Positions 44,521 to 54,769 of a DNA stretch of 64,000 nt are shown in pieces. This DNA comes from Melampsora larici-populina 98AG31 (lineage: Eukaryota; Basidiomycota; Pucciniomycetes; Pucciniales; Melampsoraceae): positions 797,211-861,210 of the forward strand of contig NW_006768795.1 in NCBI RefSeq assembly GCF_000204055.1. The letters are read 5' to 3'. A model generated the notes under the pieces. The model made no database searches. It was not told the origin of the DNA and saw only the letters and a list, made by a program, of their open reading frames with translations. Every line of letters starts with the position of its first letter. Positions within the stretch are counted from its first letter, which is position 1. A program made the position numbers and the translations under genes.

Positions 44521-45072
44521 TGACATCTTTTGTTTTCTGTTTATCCTATCTTGTTTTCTTTTATTTCTTCACATCATACACGTCCAATTTGTTTACTTTT
44601 GATTGCTGGTCTGTTATCTTGTTGTCTTTTGTTTCTTGTTACCTTGACCTATGCAAGCCAAAAGAACCCCCTTGTATGAAAATTTCACAACAAAGATGAA
44701 TCCTTGTGGAGCCTGAATCCAAATATACGAGAGAACTTTGAAAAAAGTTGAATTGTACAACCTTATTGGAAAATGAAGAAGAAGAAGAAACAGCAAATCG
44801 TGAGAGTGAGAGGAAATTGGAATTTAAATGAAGGTTCTTCTTCTTCTTCACCATCAACTCAAGAATGTTGTTAAGGATTTGTTTTTCATATTTTTTGTTA
44901 AAAAAATTGTTTTGGTCATAGCATTTTTGTTTTTTGATTGGTTTACGAAATGGATAGATGAATCAATGTTACATTCTTTTTTATTCACAGGTAATCTCGC
45001 ATGAGTACATAGTCATTGACTGGATAAAGCTTCTTTGAAGTTACAATTTTTGGAAGTTTGAAAAACGTCAAT
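44521..45072. other. intergenic; no supported gene
   Basis: AT-rich spacer with GAAGAA/TTCTTC runs at 44770-44850. The short frames here have no protein-like signature. Confidence 0.4.
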
Positions 45073-45541
45073 TTAATGATTAAATGTACAATTATTTTTC
45101 ATATGCTGCGACATAGCTCGCTCAGTTGGGAATCTCCTTGGGCAACTAGTTGATTGGCATTCAAATGTGTTGAAACCTCCTATTGGCTGGTCTGTATCAT
45201 TCAACGCTCCTGGATGGGTGCCACATTGATGGACTTTGAACTGTTTTTTTCCGTTAAAACTTTTTGGGCAGAGGGGGCAAATGAATAAGTTGAAACCCTC
45301 TTCTGGCTAGTAATGAGTTTTGCAAGAATGATCTCGAGCCTGAGAAAAACTTTTGAATTCTTTGTTGCAAATTTCACATTCAAAACTGTTTGCAATTTGA
45401 TGAGCGGCTTCTGTAAAATTGACCAAAGTATGAATGTTTGCATTTTCCTGATTATCAAAAGATTTTGAGACTCACTTCGATGGGTTACAAGGCTAGTTTG
45501 ATTCTCAAAGTCTCGCCCGCAGATTTCACAACTCAATCCAA
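45073..45541 (-). pseudogene. C2H2 zinc-finger gene fragment with internal stop
   Basis: Two exons can be read: 45541-45476 (SCEICGRDFENQTSLVTHR) and 45410-45073. Exon 2 continues FECEICNKEFKSFSQARDHS (then CKTH), a TAG at 45307-45309, ICPLCPKSFNGKKQFKVHQC, and FECQSTSCPRRFPTERAMSQ (then HMKNNC). Four zinc-finger units of C2H2 or C2HC type are thus present in one frame apart from the TAG. Similar fingers stand at the N-terminus of some transposases, so it could be the head of a lost element or a decayed regulator. Upstream exons were not found. Confidence 0.55.
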
Positions 45542-45770
45542 CTCAATCTGTTTCACAGGGAACAATCTTAATTTAGACATGACAAGCTTTGAGATTGGAA
45601 ATGAGAAAGAAATGTAGTTACATTGTAAGCCACGTTTTAATGTCAAAGTAGGATGAAAAGAAGTCAATTGTGGGTCATGTGGTGGTCTTTGTAATCTGTT
45701 TGCCTTGTCTTGAGCTCTTTTGGAAGTAAGAAGATGAGTTTCAGTAATCAGATCAATCAGCTAGACCTTT

Positions 45771-46060
45771 TCAAGAAGAAGCTTGTCTGGGGCCATACCG
45801 GAGAAGTGAATCTGGAACACTTCCAGGTTCCATAACATACACATCTCGAGAAAAATCATTATACATTCCAATTGCATAACCATGAACCTTTCTGCCACAT
45901 ACAATGTCGTTGTTCATGGCGTGATGGGCGAAAGTAGAGAAATGATATATGAAGTGGGGATTGGTTTTGGGGATAATGTCTTGAGCATACAACTCTCTGA
46001 GATCATACATTGAAATGGTCTTGCTCCCACGGCGAGCAGCGTAGTGGTTGAGGAGCACAT
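45771..46060 (-). CDS. unrecognised protein, C-terminal exon only
   Basis: Open frame of 96 codons starting at a TATATAG acceptor (46060) and ending TGA at 45771. It reads like real protein (LLNHYAARRGSKTISMYDLR, AQDIIPKTNPHFIYHFSTFA, DVYVMEPGSVPDSLLRYGP), but I do not recognise the family and could not identify the preceding exon with confidence; the open frame upstream to 46325 contains a CAT-triplet run and is probably intron. Confidence 0.35.
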
Positions 46061-47542
46061 CTATATATTTGTGTGAATATGTTGAGGTTGAGATCCATTG
46101 TGAGAAAATGAACAAAAAAAATAAACTCTTGACACAATGATGATGATGATGATGATGAGAACGTTGTTCAAGATTAATTGTCAGACAGATGAACCAGGTA
46201 AATGTAATGTGAGGAAAGAAAGTAGTCAAGCCACTTGATCTCGAAAACCATTTTGAAACCTTTGAAAGATTTATTGTAGAGTGGGAATCAGGGAGTGATG
46301 ATCTTTGGTTGCATCTCTGAATCATCTAGAGATCAACACCTGACAACACATCTCAGCATTTCTGAATAAGATCAGTCGCATGATATATCTTTGACTAGCA
46401 AAAGGGGGATCTTGGATGATTGGAACAAGTTCTCTTCCGGATATCAGTATTGTTGACATTAAAAGAAACTGAATGCTCAAAAATTTCTTTCTTCTTTTTT
46501 ATACCTTGTTTTCATTTGTTTGTTTGACTATCTCTTGCAAAAAAATCATAGGAAATTTTAGTATTCCATCAATTGAGTGAATATTTTTCTTCATTTGATT
46601 CATCCATGAGAGTATGTATCACCACTGTTGGCGTGCAAATACATAAATAGTCTTTATGATGAACGTTTGCCAGTCTCAGCCTGTATAGCAAATTGTCACA
46701 GTGATTGACAAAACCATTGCTCTGTAAACACTCAACAGTCAAAACCAAGTACTGCCCAAATGATGAGCATATGTAAGCCGTTCTCAAGATCTTTGGTTTT
46801 TTTTTGGAGCGTGTGGGTTATCATATGATGATTGATCACATCAGTCCATGACAGTACAAGACAATTGCATCGGACCTTTTTGATCTGTGTTACTGGCTCA
46901 TATGTGTGAAGTCATAGTGCAAATCAAATGATTATGAGATCACTGTCGATTGAAAAAGTTGAATCAAGGTTTTATACAGAGTGATGTCAGCAACTAAGAA
47001 TGACGTCATTCTTGATTTCCAAGAGGTCAAGTGGTTTGATTAGAAAAAGTGAAAGCTCTCAAAAACCACATTTCATTGATTGATTGATTGATTGATTGAG
47101 CTGTCAAAAGTCATCCTTCTTTATTTCTTTCCTTGCATTCAGTTTACTTAGTGCATCTTCCTGACCTGGAAATTTTCTAAACAGAGTCCATCAATAACAT
47201 CCACATTCTCCTTCTCACCATCATCGTTATTCACTTCGACTTTCCAAGCAAAACCGTATGTGTCGTGTTTGATAGATAAATAAAGTACAACTCTTCATCC
47301 TCCGCTTCTTCAGTTCATCCTTGTTAGAGACAATCTGCGCTCAAAAGACGGTATGTTGTCCTTTGCATTTGCTTTGTATTATCATTTCTCTTTGCAAGCA
47401 AGATAGACACCATGCTGACCAAACCTCCTGTCCACCTTCCAATGGGCTATCTCCTTTTGGATTGGATACAACATCACCAGAGCTTGATACTCGAATTGCC
47501 TGTATTGCCAGTAGGACAAGGACAAAGTGGACCATCAACAAC
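46061..47542. other. intergenic with leader of the SANT/zinc-finger gene
   Basis: No gene supported. There is a TTGA tetranucleotide run at about 47074-47098. From about 47200 onward the + strand is C/T-rich with a GTATGT donor at 47350, fitting a spliced 5' leader for the gene that starts at 47543. Confidence 0.4.
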
Positions 47543-47836
47543 ATGCCGAAAGCCATAACTCCCAAAACTTACCAAAAACATGTTGTCTGGACCGAGGCAA
47601 TGAAGCGAAGCCTGCTTGAAGCTGCCATCCTTCAAAAAATTGGAGCGGGTAAGCACAGTGCATGGAATGCAGTAACTACCCAATTCAATCCTACCTTCAA
47701 GGGTCAAAGCACCCAAAAGAAGCTGCGGTGTCAACTGGATGCGGTTAGTCTCTTCCATCACCATTGTTTCTACTCTTTGCTGATCAGTTGACGGTGGCAA
47801 TCATTTTGCTACTCAGTTAAACCGACAATACGTCAT

Positions 47837-48010
47837 CAACACCAAAACCCCGCCGCGGAAAACTGAGGCAGCGCTGCGGCAGCGCGGGGGTCCCGCCGCG
47901 CACCCAGTCTACTCAAATCTCCCTGGGGTGAAACCGCGCCGGGCCCCGGTTTTCCCTGGGGTCCGACCCGCCGCTGCCCAACTGACGGGACCCCAGGGGG
48001 AACCCAGGGG
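47837..48010 (+). repeat. left GC-rich subterminal region of hAT B
   Basis: Contains the terminal repeat and repeated GCAGCGCTGCGG / GCGCGGGGG / CCCAGGGG motifs, several palindromic; equivalent motifs occur at the right end. In hAT elements such repeats are transposase binding sites. Confidence 0.7.
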
Positions 48011-48449
48011 CCCAGTTTATCTCGTACTGTAGGGAGAGGTAGGTAGTCCCTTGACATCCAATTTTTGAACCTCATCAGTCTAATCATTTCAATCGTCCTT
48101 CCTTTGTATTCCATCTCTATTGGGAAACTAGTCAAGATGGATCGAATCAGGCCCAAAAAAGTAAGTGATACCATCAACTCTTTGACCTACGCACTCAATT
48201 CCTGACCCTAAGTTTTTTTTTCGTCCACAGTGGCAGTCATTTCATTCAACGTGCTCATCTCAAAACTCCATCTGTTCGATTTCCATCTATTCGATAGCAA
48301 TCAATCTCAAGGATCATCTCACAGTCATTCCTCCAGTTATCGTTTTCCCACTTTTAATTAAATCCAATCGTTTCTCGTTATTGATTTTGACCCTCTCGAA
48401 TCATCTTTCCTCAATTTCGATTGTTTACTTTATATATTACTCTTTCGCG

Positions 48450-51400
48450 ATGCTTCGCCCGTCACATTTAGCTGTTCCTACATCTTCATCTGGAAATCTT
48501 GGAGTGCCACCATCTACACCCGCTCGCGAAATACGAACGCTAAGGACCCGCTCTCCACAACAACCCTCACCCGGATTTGTGTTGACCGGCTCAGATTCAC
48601 GACACAGGATCACCAGAGAAGGCACAAACCCCTCATGTCCTACCAGCCCTACCGAAGAGCTGCCTAATCCCACTGGCTCAGGACAAAAACGTATACGTGA
48701 AGAAGATGATGCTAATGAACCTGAAGCCAGTACTAGTAAGAAAAAGAAAAGCAAAACAAAAGTGAGTTTTTGAGTGCTACTTTATAGATCGGTGCTCATT
48801 TTGGTTTCATTCCTCTTCCAGGCAACAAAAGATAAAACAGCTCCTTCTGTTGTTGATGTGGACCAGGACTCCTCTGGTGATGAAGTTACTGAACATCGTC
48901 CGGGTCAGTCCAAGGATGTTCAAGAGCTCCTTAAGTATTATGGCAAACCAAAACATTATAAGAAGGAGGTATGCATTTTCATTTAATTCTTCTTCGAGTT
49001 ACTTTCAAAACGTTTGGTCCTTTTTTTCTAATTCATTGATTTTGTCTTTGATTCTTTCCAATATGTAGACTGGGCCATTCAAGCGACATTACCCGTGCAA
49101 CTTTTGTGGTGAATGGTATACCCGTGGAATAAAATCAAACGACAACCTTTATGCTCATCGAGACGGCGATAAGGATCACAAACCTTGTATTAATCGTGCT
49201 AAGGCAATCAAAGCGGGATTGAAGCTTCCACAAATGTATCAGCAATTACAGAAGTCTGCCAATAAGCAGACTCCTGGTGGACAGTTCATGGACAGTTTCC
49301 TTGAGCGACCAGCCTTTTCGATCCATCTTCTCAATGTCCTTCTTGTCCTTTGGATCATGCGACACGCTCTCGCATGGTCACGTTTTTCGGACCCGATATT
49401 ACGAAGTGCATTCAAGTTGGCCAACTTGTCAGCTGACATGAGGTCACCAACTTGGGCTGCACAAACAGCGAAGAAAGTTTATAAGGCCCTCCACTCAGAG
49501 GTTTTGCTAAAAGTCAAGGTTCGTTTTTCTCTTTTGATCTATGTTTGTCTTAATTAAACTGACCACGTAGCAATTCCGCAGTCTAACACCAGCCGCATAT
49601 GGTTAGTCCACGATGTCTGGACCACCCGAGGCAATCGATATGCTTTCATAGCGTTGATTGCTTGCTACATCGACGCCGACTTCCGCTACCGCCGAGTTTT
49701 GCTGACCCTTAAAATGGTCGCCTGGAATCATTACGGTGCACTGTTGGCACGCCCGGTGGCTAGATACCTGATTCGTCACGACTTACATCACAAGATATGT
49801 TTCATTTCTTTTTAGGTATTCTTCATCATCTCTCAGTAAGATCGCCTAACTAACTTTTTTCTACTTTTACGTTCTAGGCCAAACAACGGACTCCGGGTCC
49901 AACAATATGACCATGGCATCCGAGATGTCAGCCATGTTTTCGGCCGCAGAAAACCCGGTTTTCTGGGACAGCTCCCGCCAGCACGCACGGTGCTATTGTC
50001 ATGAATTAGCGCTGGTGGTGAAGGCTGGTTTGAAGTCATTATCAATTCAATCAGGCCATTCAAAACCTTCCACCGAACCAAATTTAGCGGTACCAATTCC
50101 GACTTTTCAGCTGAACGATGAAGCCCTTCAAGTCGATGTGGACTCAGCCGATTCAGACGTTGAAGATCCCTTGGATGAAGCTGATCAAGGTCCTCAGGAT
50201 GAAGAAGACAATGCTACAAGTCCAAATCAAACAGACTCCGAAACACTTGATGGTAACATCTTTGCTACCGCGGTCCATAAGGTCAGTTATTTGCAACTCT
50301 TAAGCTGAACACTACTGACTCATATGAATACTTTCTTTTAGGTGGACACTGTCAGCAAGAAGATTGCAGGGTCTCATTCTCGTCGTCAAGAATTTAAGGG
50401 TCTTTGCAAGGAAGCCGGATTAGATCACCGGACCCCCATTGCTGGGTACGGCATCCGCTGGAATGTTATCTACAACTCCCGAAATCGCATGTGCGCTGCT
50501 CAAGAGGTGATTTGAATTTCTTTGAAATTAAACTTTTTACTTTGTGATGCTCATCGATTGCAAAATATATTAGATAGTAAACAAGATGTTAGCCACCGAT
50601 CGGAAAAACACTAAATACTTTAAAGGGATCTTGATAAATGCTGATGAATGGGAAGCCATTGAGGCTCTCAATGAGATACTAGCGGTGAGTGAAGGAATCA
50701 ATCAATAACAATTTGACTGCTTATTGATCAAATTTGTTTTGGTCATTTCATAGATTTTCTGCACAGGTACCAAGCGCATGGAGGGAGACTTTCCCTCAGG
50801 CGCTTTGGTGCTGGTAGAATACAATCGGATCAAGAACGCGCTCAACAAAGCTCGACAAAAAACGAAATCGAACCCGCTGAAGGCCATGATTGGTGTCATG
50901 TTAGATCAGCTCAACCCATACATTGACGAGGCTCTTTCCTGTGATGCCTTGGTATTGGCAACAGTGATGCACCCACGTTATTGGCTCGCCTTCTTCCAGA
51001 AGTATTATCCGGAACACAAAGACCGGGTGAACACTTTGGTTAACGAAGCATTTGCTTCAGCGTTGGATGAGGCTAAACAACACACTGAAGAACCTCCACC
51101 ACCCAATGACCACGCTCAGCCTGTCGAAGACGACGACAATGACGGGTTCAATGACTTTACCGCCAGCTCTACCGTCAAACCAGTTCAAACGGCACGGGAA
51201 GCTGAACTGGAGTCGTATTTGTTAGGCCAGCGCGAGTATGACAAAAGTAAGAGCCCACTTGATTGGTGGAACGTAAGTAGATTTTCTTATCATCTTTCTT
51301 GCCTTTCTTGCAATGTGATTTGAACTGACATGTACTGTAATTCAATATTACAGGCAAATTCGGTCGTATTTCCTGTGCTTGCCACAATGGCACGTGATTA

Positions 51401-51644
51401 CCTCGCCGTTTCAGGAACCTCTTGCGCGGCAGAGAGGGTCTTTTCGAGCGCTGCTGACGTTTGCTCACAGGATCGTGGTGGCCTCATCCCACCAACAGTT
51501 AGCAGATTAGTTTGTTCACGCGAATGGATCAAAGGTGATGTTGATCCAGGAGGTGAATATGGAGAAGCTATCAAGTATATCAGAAAATATTTAGAGGGTG
51601 AGGCAAAAAAGAAGAAGAAAAAAGAAATTGTAATCATAGATTAA
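48450..51644 (+). CDS. hAT transposase, intact, 871 aa, 9 exons
   Basis: Exons 48450-48761, 48822-48968, 49069-49518, 49582-49798, 49878-50281, 50342-50506, 50574-50684, 50754-51272 and 51354-51644; all phases close to 872 codons and I find no stop or frameshift. In order: a disordered Ser/Pro-rich head, a Lys-rich patch (SKKKKSKTK), a BED-type finger (CNFCGEWY...HRDGDKDH), the catalytic core (WLVHDVWTTRGNRY with the first Asp region; TTDSGSNNMTMASEM with the second; HARCYCHELALVVKAG), an acidic insert, GIRWNVIYNSRNRM, MHPRYWLAFF, and the dimerisation region with the last acidic residue (DWWNANSVVFPVLA, SGTSCAAERVFSSA). Exon 4 uses the second of two close acceptors, and the intron after it has a weak GTTTCA donor. 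Open frame, matching ends and target duplication together suggest a recently active element. Confidence 0.87.
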
Positions 51645-51719
51645 AAGCAGCGATTATGGTTGTACTTTGAATTACGCTTGCCAGCTTGAAAAAAAAAATC
51701 AGTCATTTCATTTTTTAAA

Positions 51720-51902
51720 AAATTCAGGTGCAAAAAACCCAGTCTGCGGCGCGCTGCGATTGTCTCAAGCGCGCCGCGGGCCCATTGATTCCTTTTGCCA
51801 CTGCGGCAGCGCTGCGGTGGGGTCCCCTGTAAACTGGGGTGGATCGCGCCGCTGGCTCCGTGGCCCCAAAATCCCCCGCGCTGCGGCGGGATTTGGGTGT
51901 TG
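51720..51902 (-). repeat. right GC-rich subterminal region of hAT B
   Basis: Carries GGCGCGCTGCG, GCGCGCCGCGGG, GCGGCAGCGCTGCGG and the terminal repeat; mirror counterpart of 47837-48010. Confidence 0.7.
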
Positions 51903-52305
51903 ACGTCATTGTGCAAGAATTGATAAAGGCTCCAGGTGCTAGTTGGGATGAGTCAACTCAGATGGTCACAGGGACGCCAGCCTTTTGGACCAACTATATT
52001 AAGGTACATTATCATCCTCTGATGGGGACACTATTCTTGCTGACTAGCTTTGAAATCTGTAGACCCATAAAAGTGGTGCTCAGGTCTACCAGGCAAAGTC
52101 TTTTCCACTTTACCCACTCATGAATGAGTTTTTTGGCGAGCACAACACCCCTTTTCCATGCTCTGAATGCGACCAGCGCTTCCATACGGACAATCGCCTG
52201 ACCATTCATGTCAGAGATCATCATAGTGGACTCACTTTTGAATGCTCCGATCCCGAATGCCACGAAACCTTTCGTACAAACGCACTCATGACCCAACATC
52301 TCATA

Positions 52306-52760
52306 AAACATGTACTCCCTGTCGAATGCTCCAATCCCGAATGCAACGATCACTTCCGTAGCCTTAGACTGATGAAGAAGCATGTCCGAAATAGTCATGG
52401 TGCACCCACTTTCGACTGCTTTGATCCCAAATGCCCCCGAAGCTACAATTCCGCGTACAGAAGGAACGAACATTACAAAGCCCATCATGGTGCCCTCACT
52501 ATCAAATGCTCCAATACCAAATGCTCCAGAATGTTCCGTATCAGTTCGCAAATGAACAAGCATTTCCGAACTAGTCACGGTGCAGCCACTATCGAATGCG
52601 CCAATATCGAATGCGACCATATGTTTCGTACTATGGGACGAATGGAGCGACATGTCAGCAGAATTCATGGTGCATGCACTATCAAATGCTCCAATACCGA
52701 ATGTGACCAACTCTTTGGTACCAAGGGACAAATGAACCAACACGTCCAAAGACATCATCC
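52306..52760 (+). repeat. 90-bp coding tandem repeats encoding zinc fingers
   Basis: The string CATGGTGC or its variant (CACGGTGC, CATCATCC) starts at 52396, 52486, 52576, 52666 and 52756, exactly 90 bp apart, and is followed each time by ACT..C.AATGC.CCAATA-like DNA. Each unit is one 30-residue C2H2 finger plus linker (SHGAxTI type). DNA-level similarity between units shows recent finger duplication. Confidence 0.85.
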
Positions 52761-53025
52761 TGCTAATAATCCTATCGAAAAACTTGTTGAATGTGACCAA
52801 ACCACATGCCTCCAAAAATTCTCCACTCCCTTGTTCATGAGAGAACATTACATTCGAGACCATTCGAACTCTTTGGCCTCAAATTTTGCTTGTAAAGACG
52901 GCGGTTGCTCTCAAGAATTCGAATCTCTAGAAAGGATGTACCAACATTTTCGAAAAGCCCATGGTAACCAACCTGCAAACCAGTCCATGCTTTCAGTCAT
53001 GCAAAGCGTATATAATATCAATTAG

Positions 53026-54769
53026 TCATTGATTTCTCTCAAAGCGATAAAGCAGGCAGCTCAAATAAAATTCAATAGTTGTTGGTATTTCATCTTTTCT
53101 CATTCCCATAGTGTTCACAATCGAAATTTCTCTTTGATTCTATTTCTCTAAGTGATAATTTTTGCACCCACCCGCCCTTTATCCCTGTTGTTACGTTTGT
53201 CTTTTTGCCTATTGCTCTTTATTTTGGTTTTGTTGCGCGTGTTATATTCTATTTTTTACTCTACTTTTATTATCTTACTTATTATTTGGTTTAAGAATTG
53301 GTCTGTTTATTGGTATTAATCGGTATATCTTTTTTCATTTTTTATTCTAAAAAAAACCGAGTGTGTGTTGTTTTGTGTCTTGTGGTTCATACTTTTATTT
53401 TTTACTTTTTATTTTTCATTATTATTGTCGCGGTTCTTCAAAGTTATGTGTAGCCAGTGTGTTTTTCAGTCTCATTGTTAGCGTAGTATTTTTATGGGCC
53501 GCTAGCCACCCGTAGGGTGTTCTTATTTTGTTATCCAAAATTTTATATCACCCTCGGCGATTTGCCTTGGGTTTCGCCCAAACATGTGCCTGCTTTAGCA
53601 TCTTTTATACTAAGTTTTGTGAGTTTGAAAACCTCCCATTTCAATAACATCATGTTTTCTCCCAATGACTTTGGTTTCTATTCAGTCAAAAAAGACTTAT
53701 GACATCAGGAATTGCTTTTAATGTCATTCTTTTTTTTGTTTTTTCCTTTTATCGAGTTCCTAAACGTGTGATCATGAATCACAATGGTGTGACCAAAATC
53801 ACACATTTGTGATCTTAAATCACAATTGTGTGAGTTTGATAAAAGTGAATGAGGCTGTGCAAATGTGATAGAGTTTTTGGGATATCAAGGGCTTTTTTAG
53901 TTGTAGTGATTGGATTCTTTCCGAATCATAAGATGTAGTATATCACAACTTTCCAAATGATTCGACTGCAAATGCCGGTCAAAGAACATTCACGGGATTC
54001 ATGTTTGTGGCAGTTTTCAATTAGTACAATATAAAAACACCAAGACAAAATCTACATCCACATCCAGTCAGTGTGATCGTAAGCTAAGAAAACAAACCCG
54101 CTAAGATTCGAATTCTACAAAATTAAAAATTCTAAAAAAGAAATTCCAAAGTGGAGTGATCCGTGATGATTTAGAAGGGTGAATTTTAATGAGTACTTAC
54201 TACCACTTGATTTAAGAAAGTATTGTAAGTTTAATATTTAATTTTGATTGAAGATGGCCTTGAATGACTGAATTGAAATTGTAGAAGATAGATCACTTGA
54301 TAACGCGCTTTGTTAATGGACAGCACTATTTGGCGCCCGCTCCTTTGCAACCCGACGCCCGTTTTTTGGATAGTCAGCTTGTCGCCGTCCGTTTTTGCTT
54401 AAAACCGGGCTGCAACTGATTCAAACCGGATTCAAACCGGGCAATGACATTTTTTTTGTTTTTCGATTTCACAAAGAAACATGCAACGTCTTTACTTTCA
54501 TCATGTTTTTGGTTTTGGGGGAACAGAACAAGAACAGAAGCTTGTATTGCACGAACACTTGTATTTATTGTATCTATCTCAAACAACCTTTTGTGTATTG
54601 TAACTTGTATCTTAAAGTTAGTTAAACAACCTTGTCTTCAATTTGAATTCCAAGAAAAAAAAACAAATCCGTGTTTGATGACAAAGACAAACAAAAGAAA
54701 CGAAAGAAAAACATTGAAATAGAGATGGAATGAGAAATAGAGGTGTGTATAAATTGACCAACTAACAAA
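53026..54769. other. long AT-rich spacer, no gene
   Basis: 1.7 kb without a supported gene. The 53160-53420 stretch is T-rich. Near 53770-53835 there are several GTGATTCA/TCACAAT/TGTGA palindromes (for example TCACACATTTGTGA). Near 54320-54440 a GC-richer stretch repeats AACCGG.TTCAAACCGG. The right part may be the outer end of the Mutator-like element, but I found no terminal repeat. Confidence 0.4.

Larger units (their letters stand above)
47837..51902 (+). mobile_element. hAT element B, 4066 bp, apparently complete
   Basis: The left end CAACACCAAAACCCCGCCGC (47837) and right end (reverse complement CAACACCCAAATCCCGCCGC, ending 51902) form terminal inverted repeats. The heptamer ACGTCAT flanks both sides (47830-47836 and 51903-51909); an eighth base may have mutated, since hAT duplications are normally 8 bp. 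Both ends continue into GC-rich palindromic subterminal DNA. It carries an open transposase gene and interrupts the SANT/zinc-finger gene inside an exon. Confidence 0.9.
47543..53025 (+). pseudogene. Myb/SANT-like + nine C2H2 zinc-finger protein gene, split by a hAT insertion
   Basis: A likely sequence-specific DNA-binding protein. Host exons: 47543-47743, then 47817-47836 continued at 51910-52003, then 52063-53025. Between the two halves of exon 2 lie the 4066-bp hAT and one copy of its target duplication. Ignoring these, exon 2 is 114 nt (38 codons) and the whole coding region is 426 codons with matching phases. The N-terminal 130 residues are a Myb/SANT-like domain (VVWTEAMKRSLLEAAI, AWNAVTTQFNP, LNRQYVIVQELIK, ASWDES, FWTNYIK, PLYPLMNEFFG). 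Exon 3 (52159-52955) encodes nine fingers, mostly C-x4-C-x12-H-x3/4-H, spaced 30 residues apart in the middle. As it stands the exon runs into element DNA, so only truncated products are expected unless the element is spliced out. The fusion of these two domain types may itself be unusual. Confidence 0.85.

Noticed and set aside
53517..53702. Small frame in the T-rich spacer
   Set aside because: No motif, no start context, and surrounded by low-complexity DNA.
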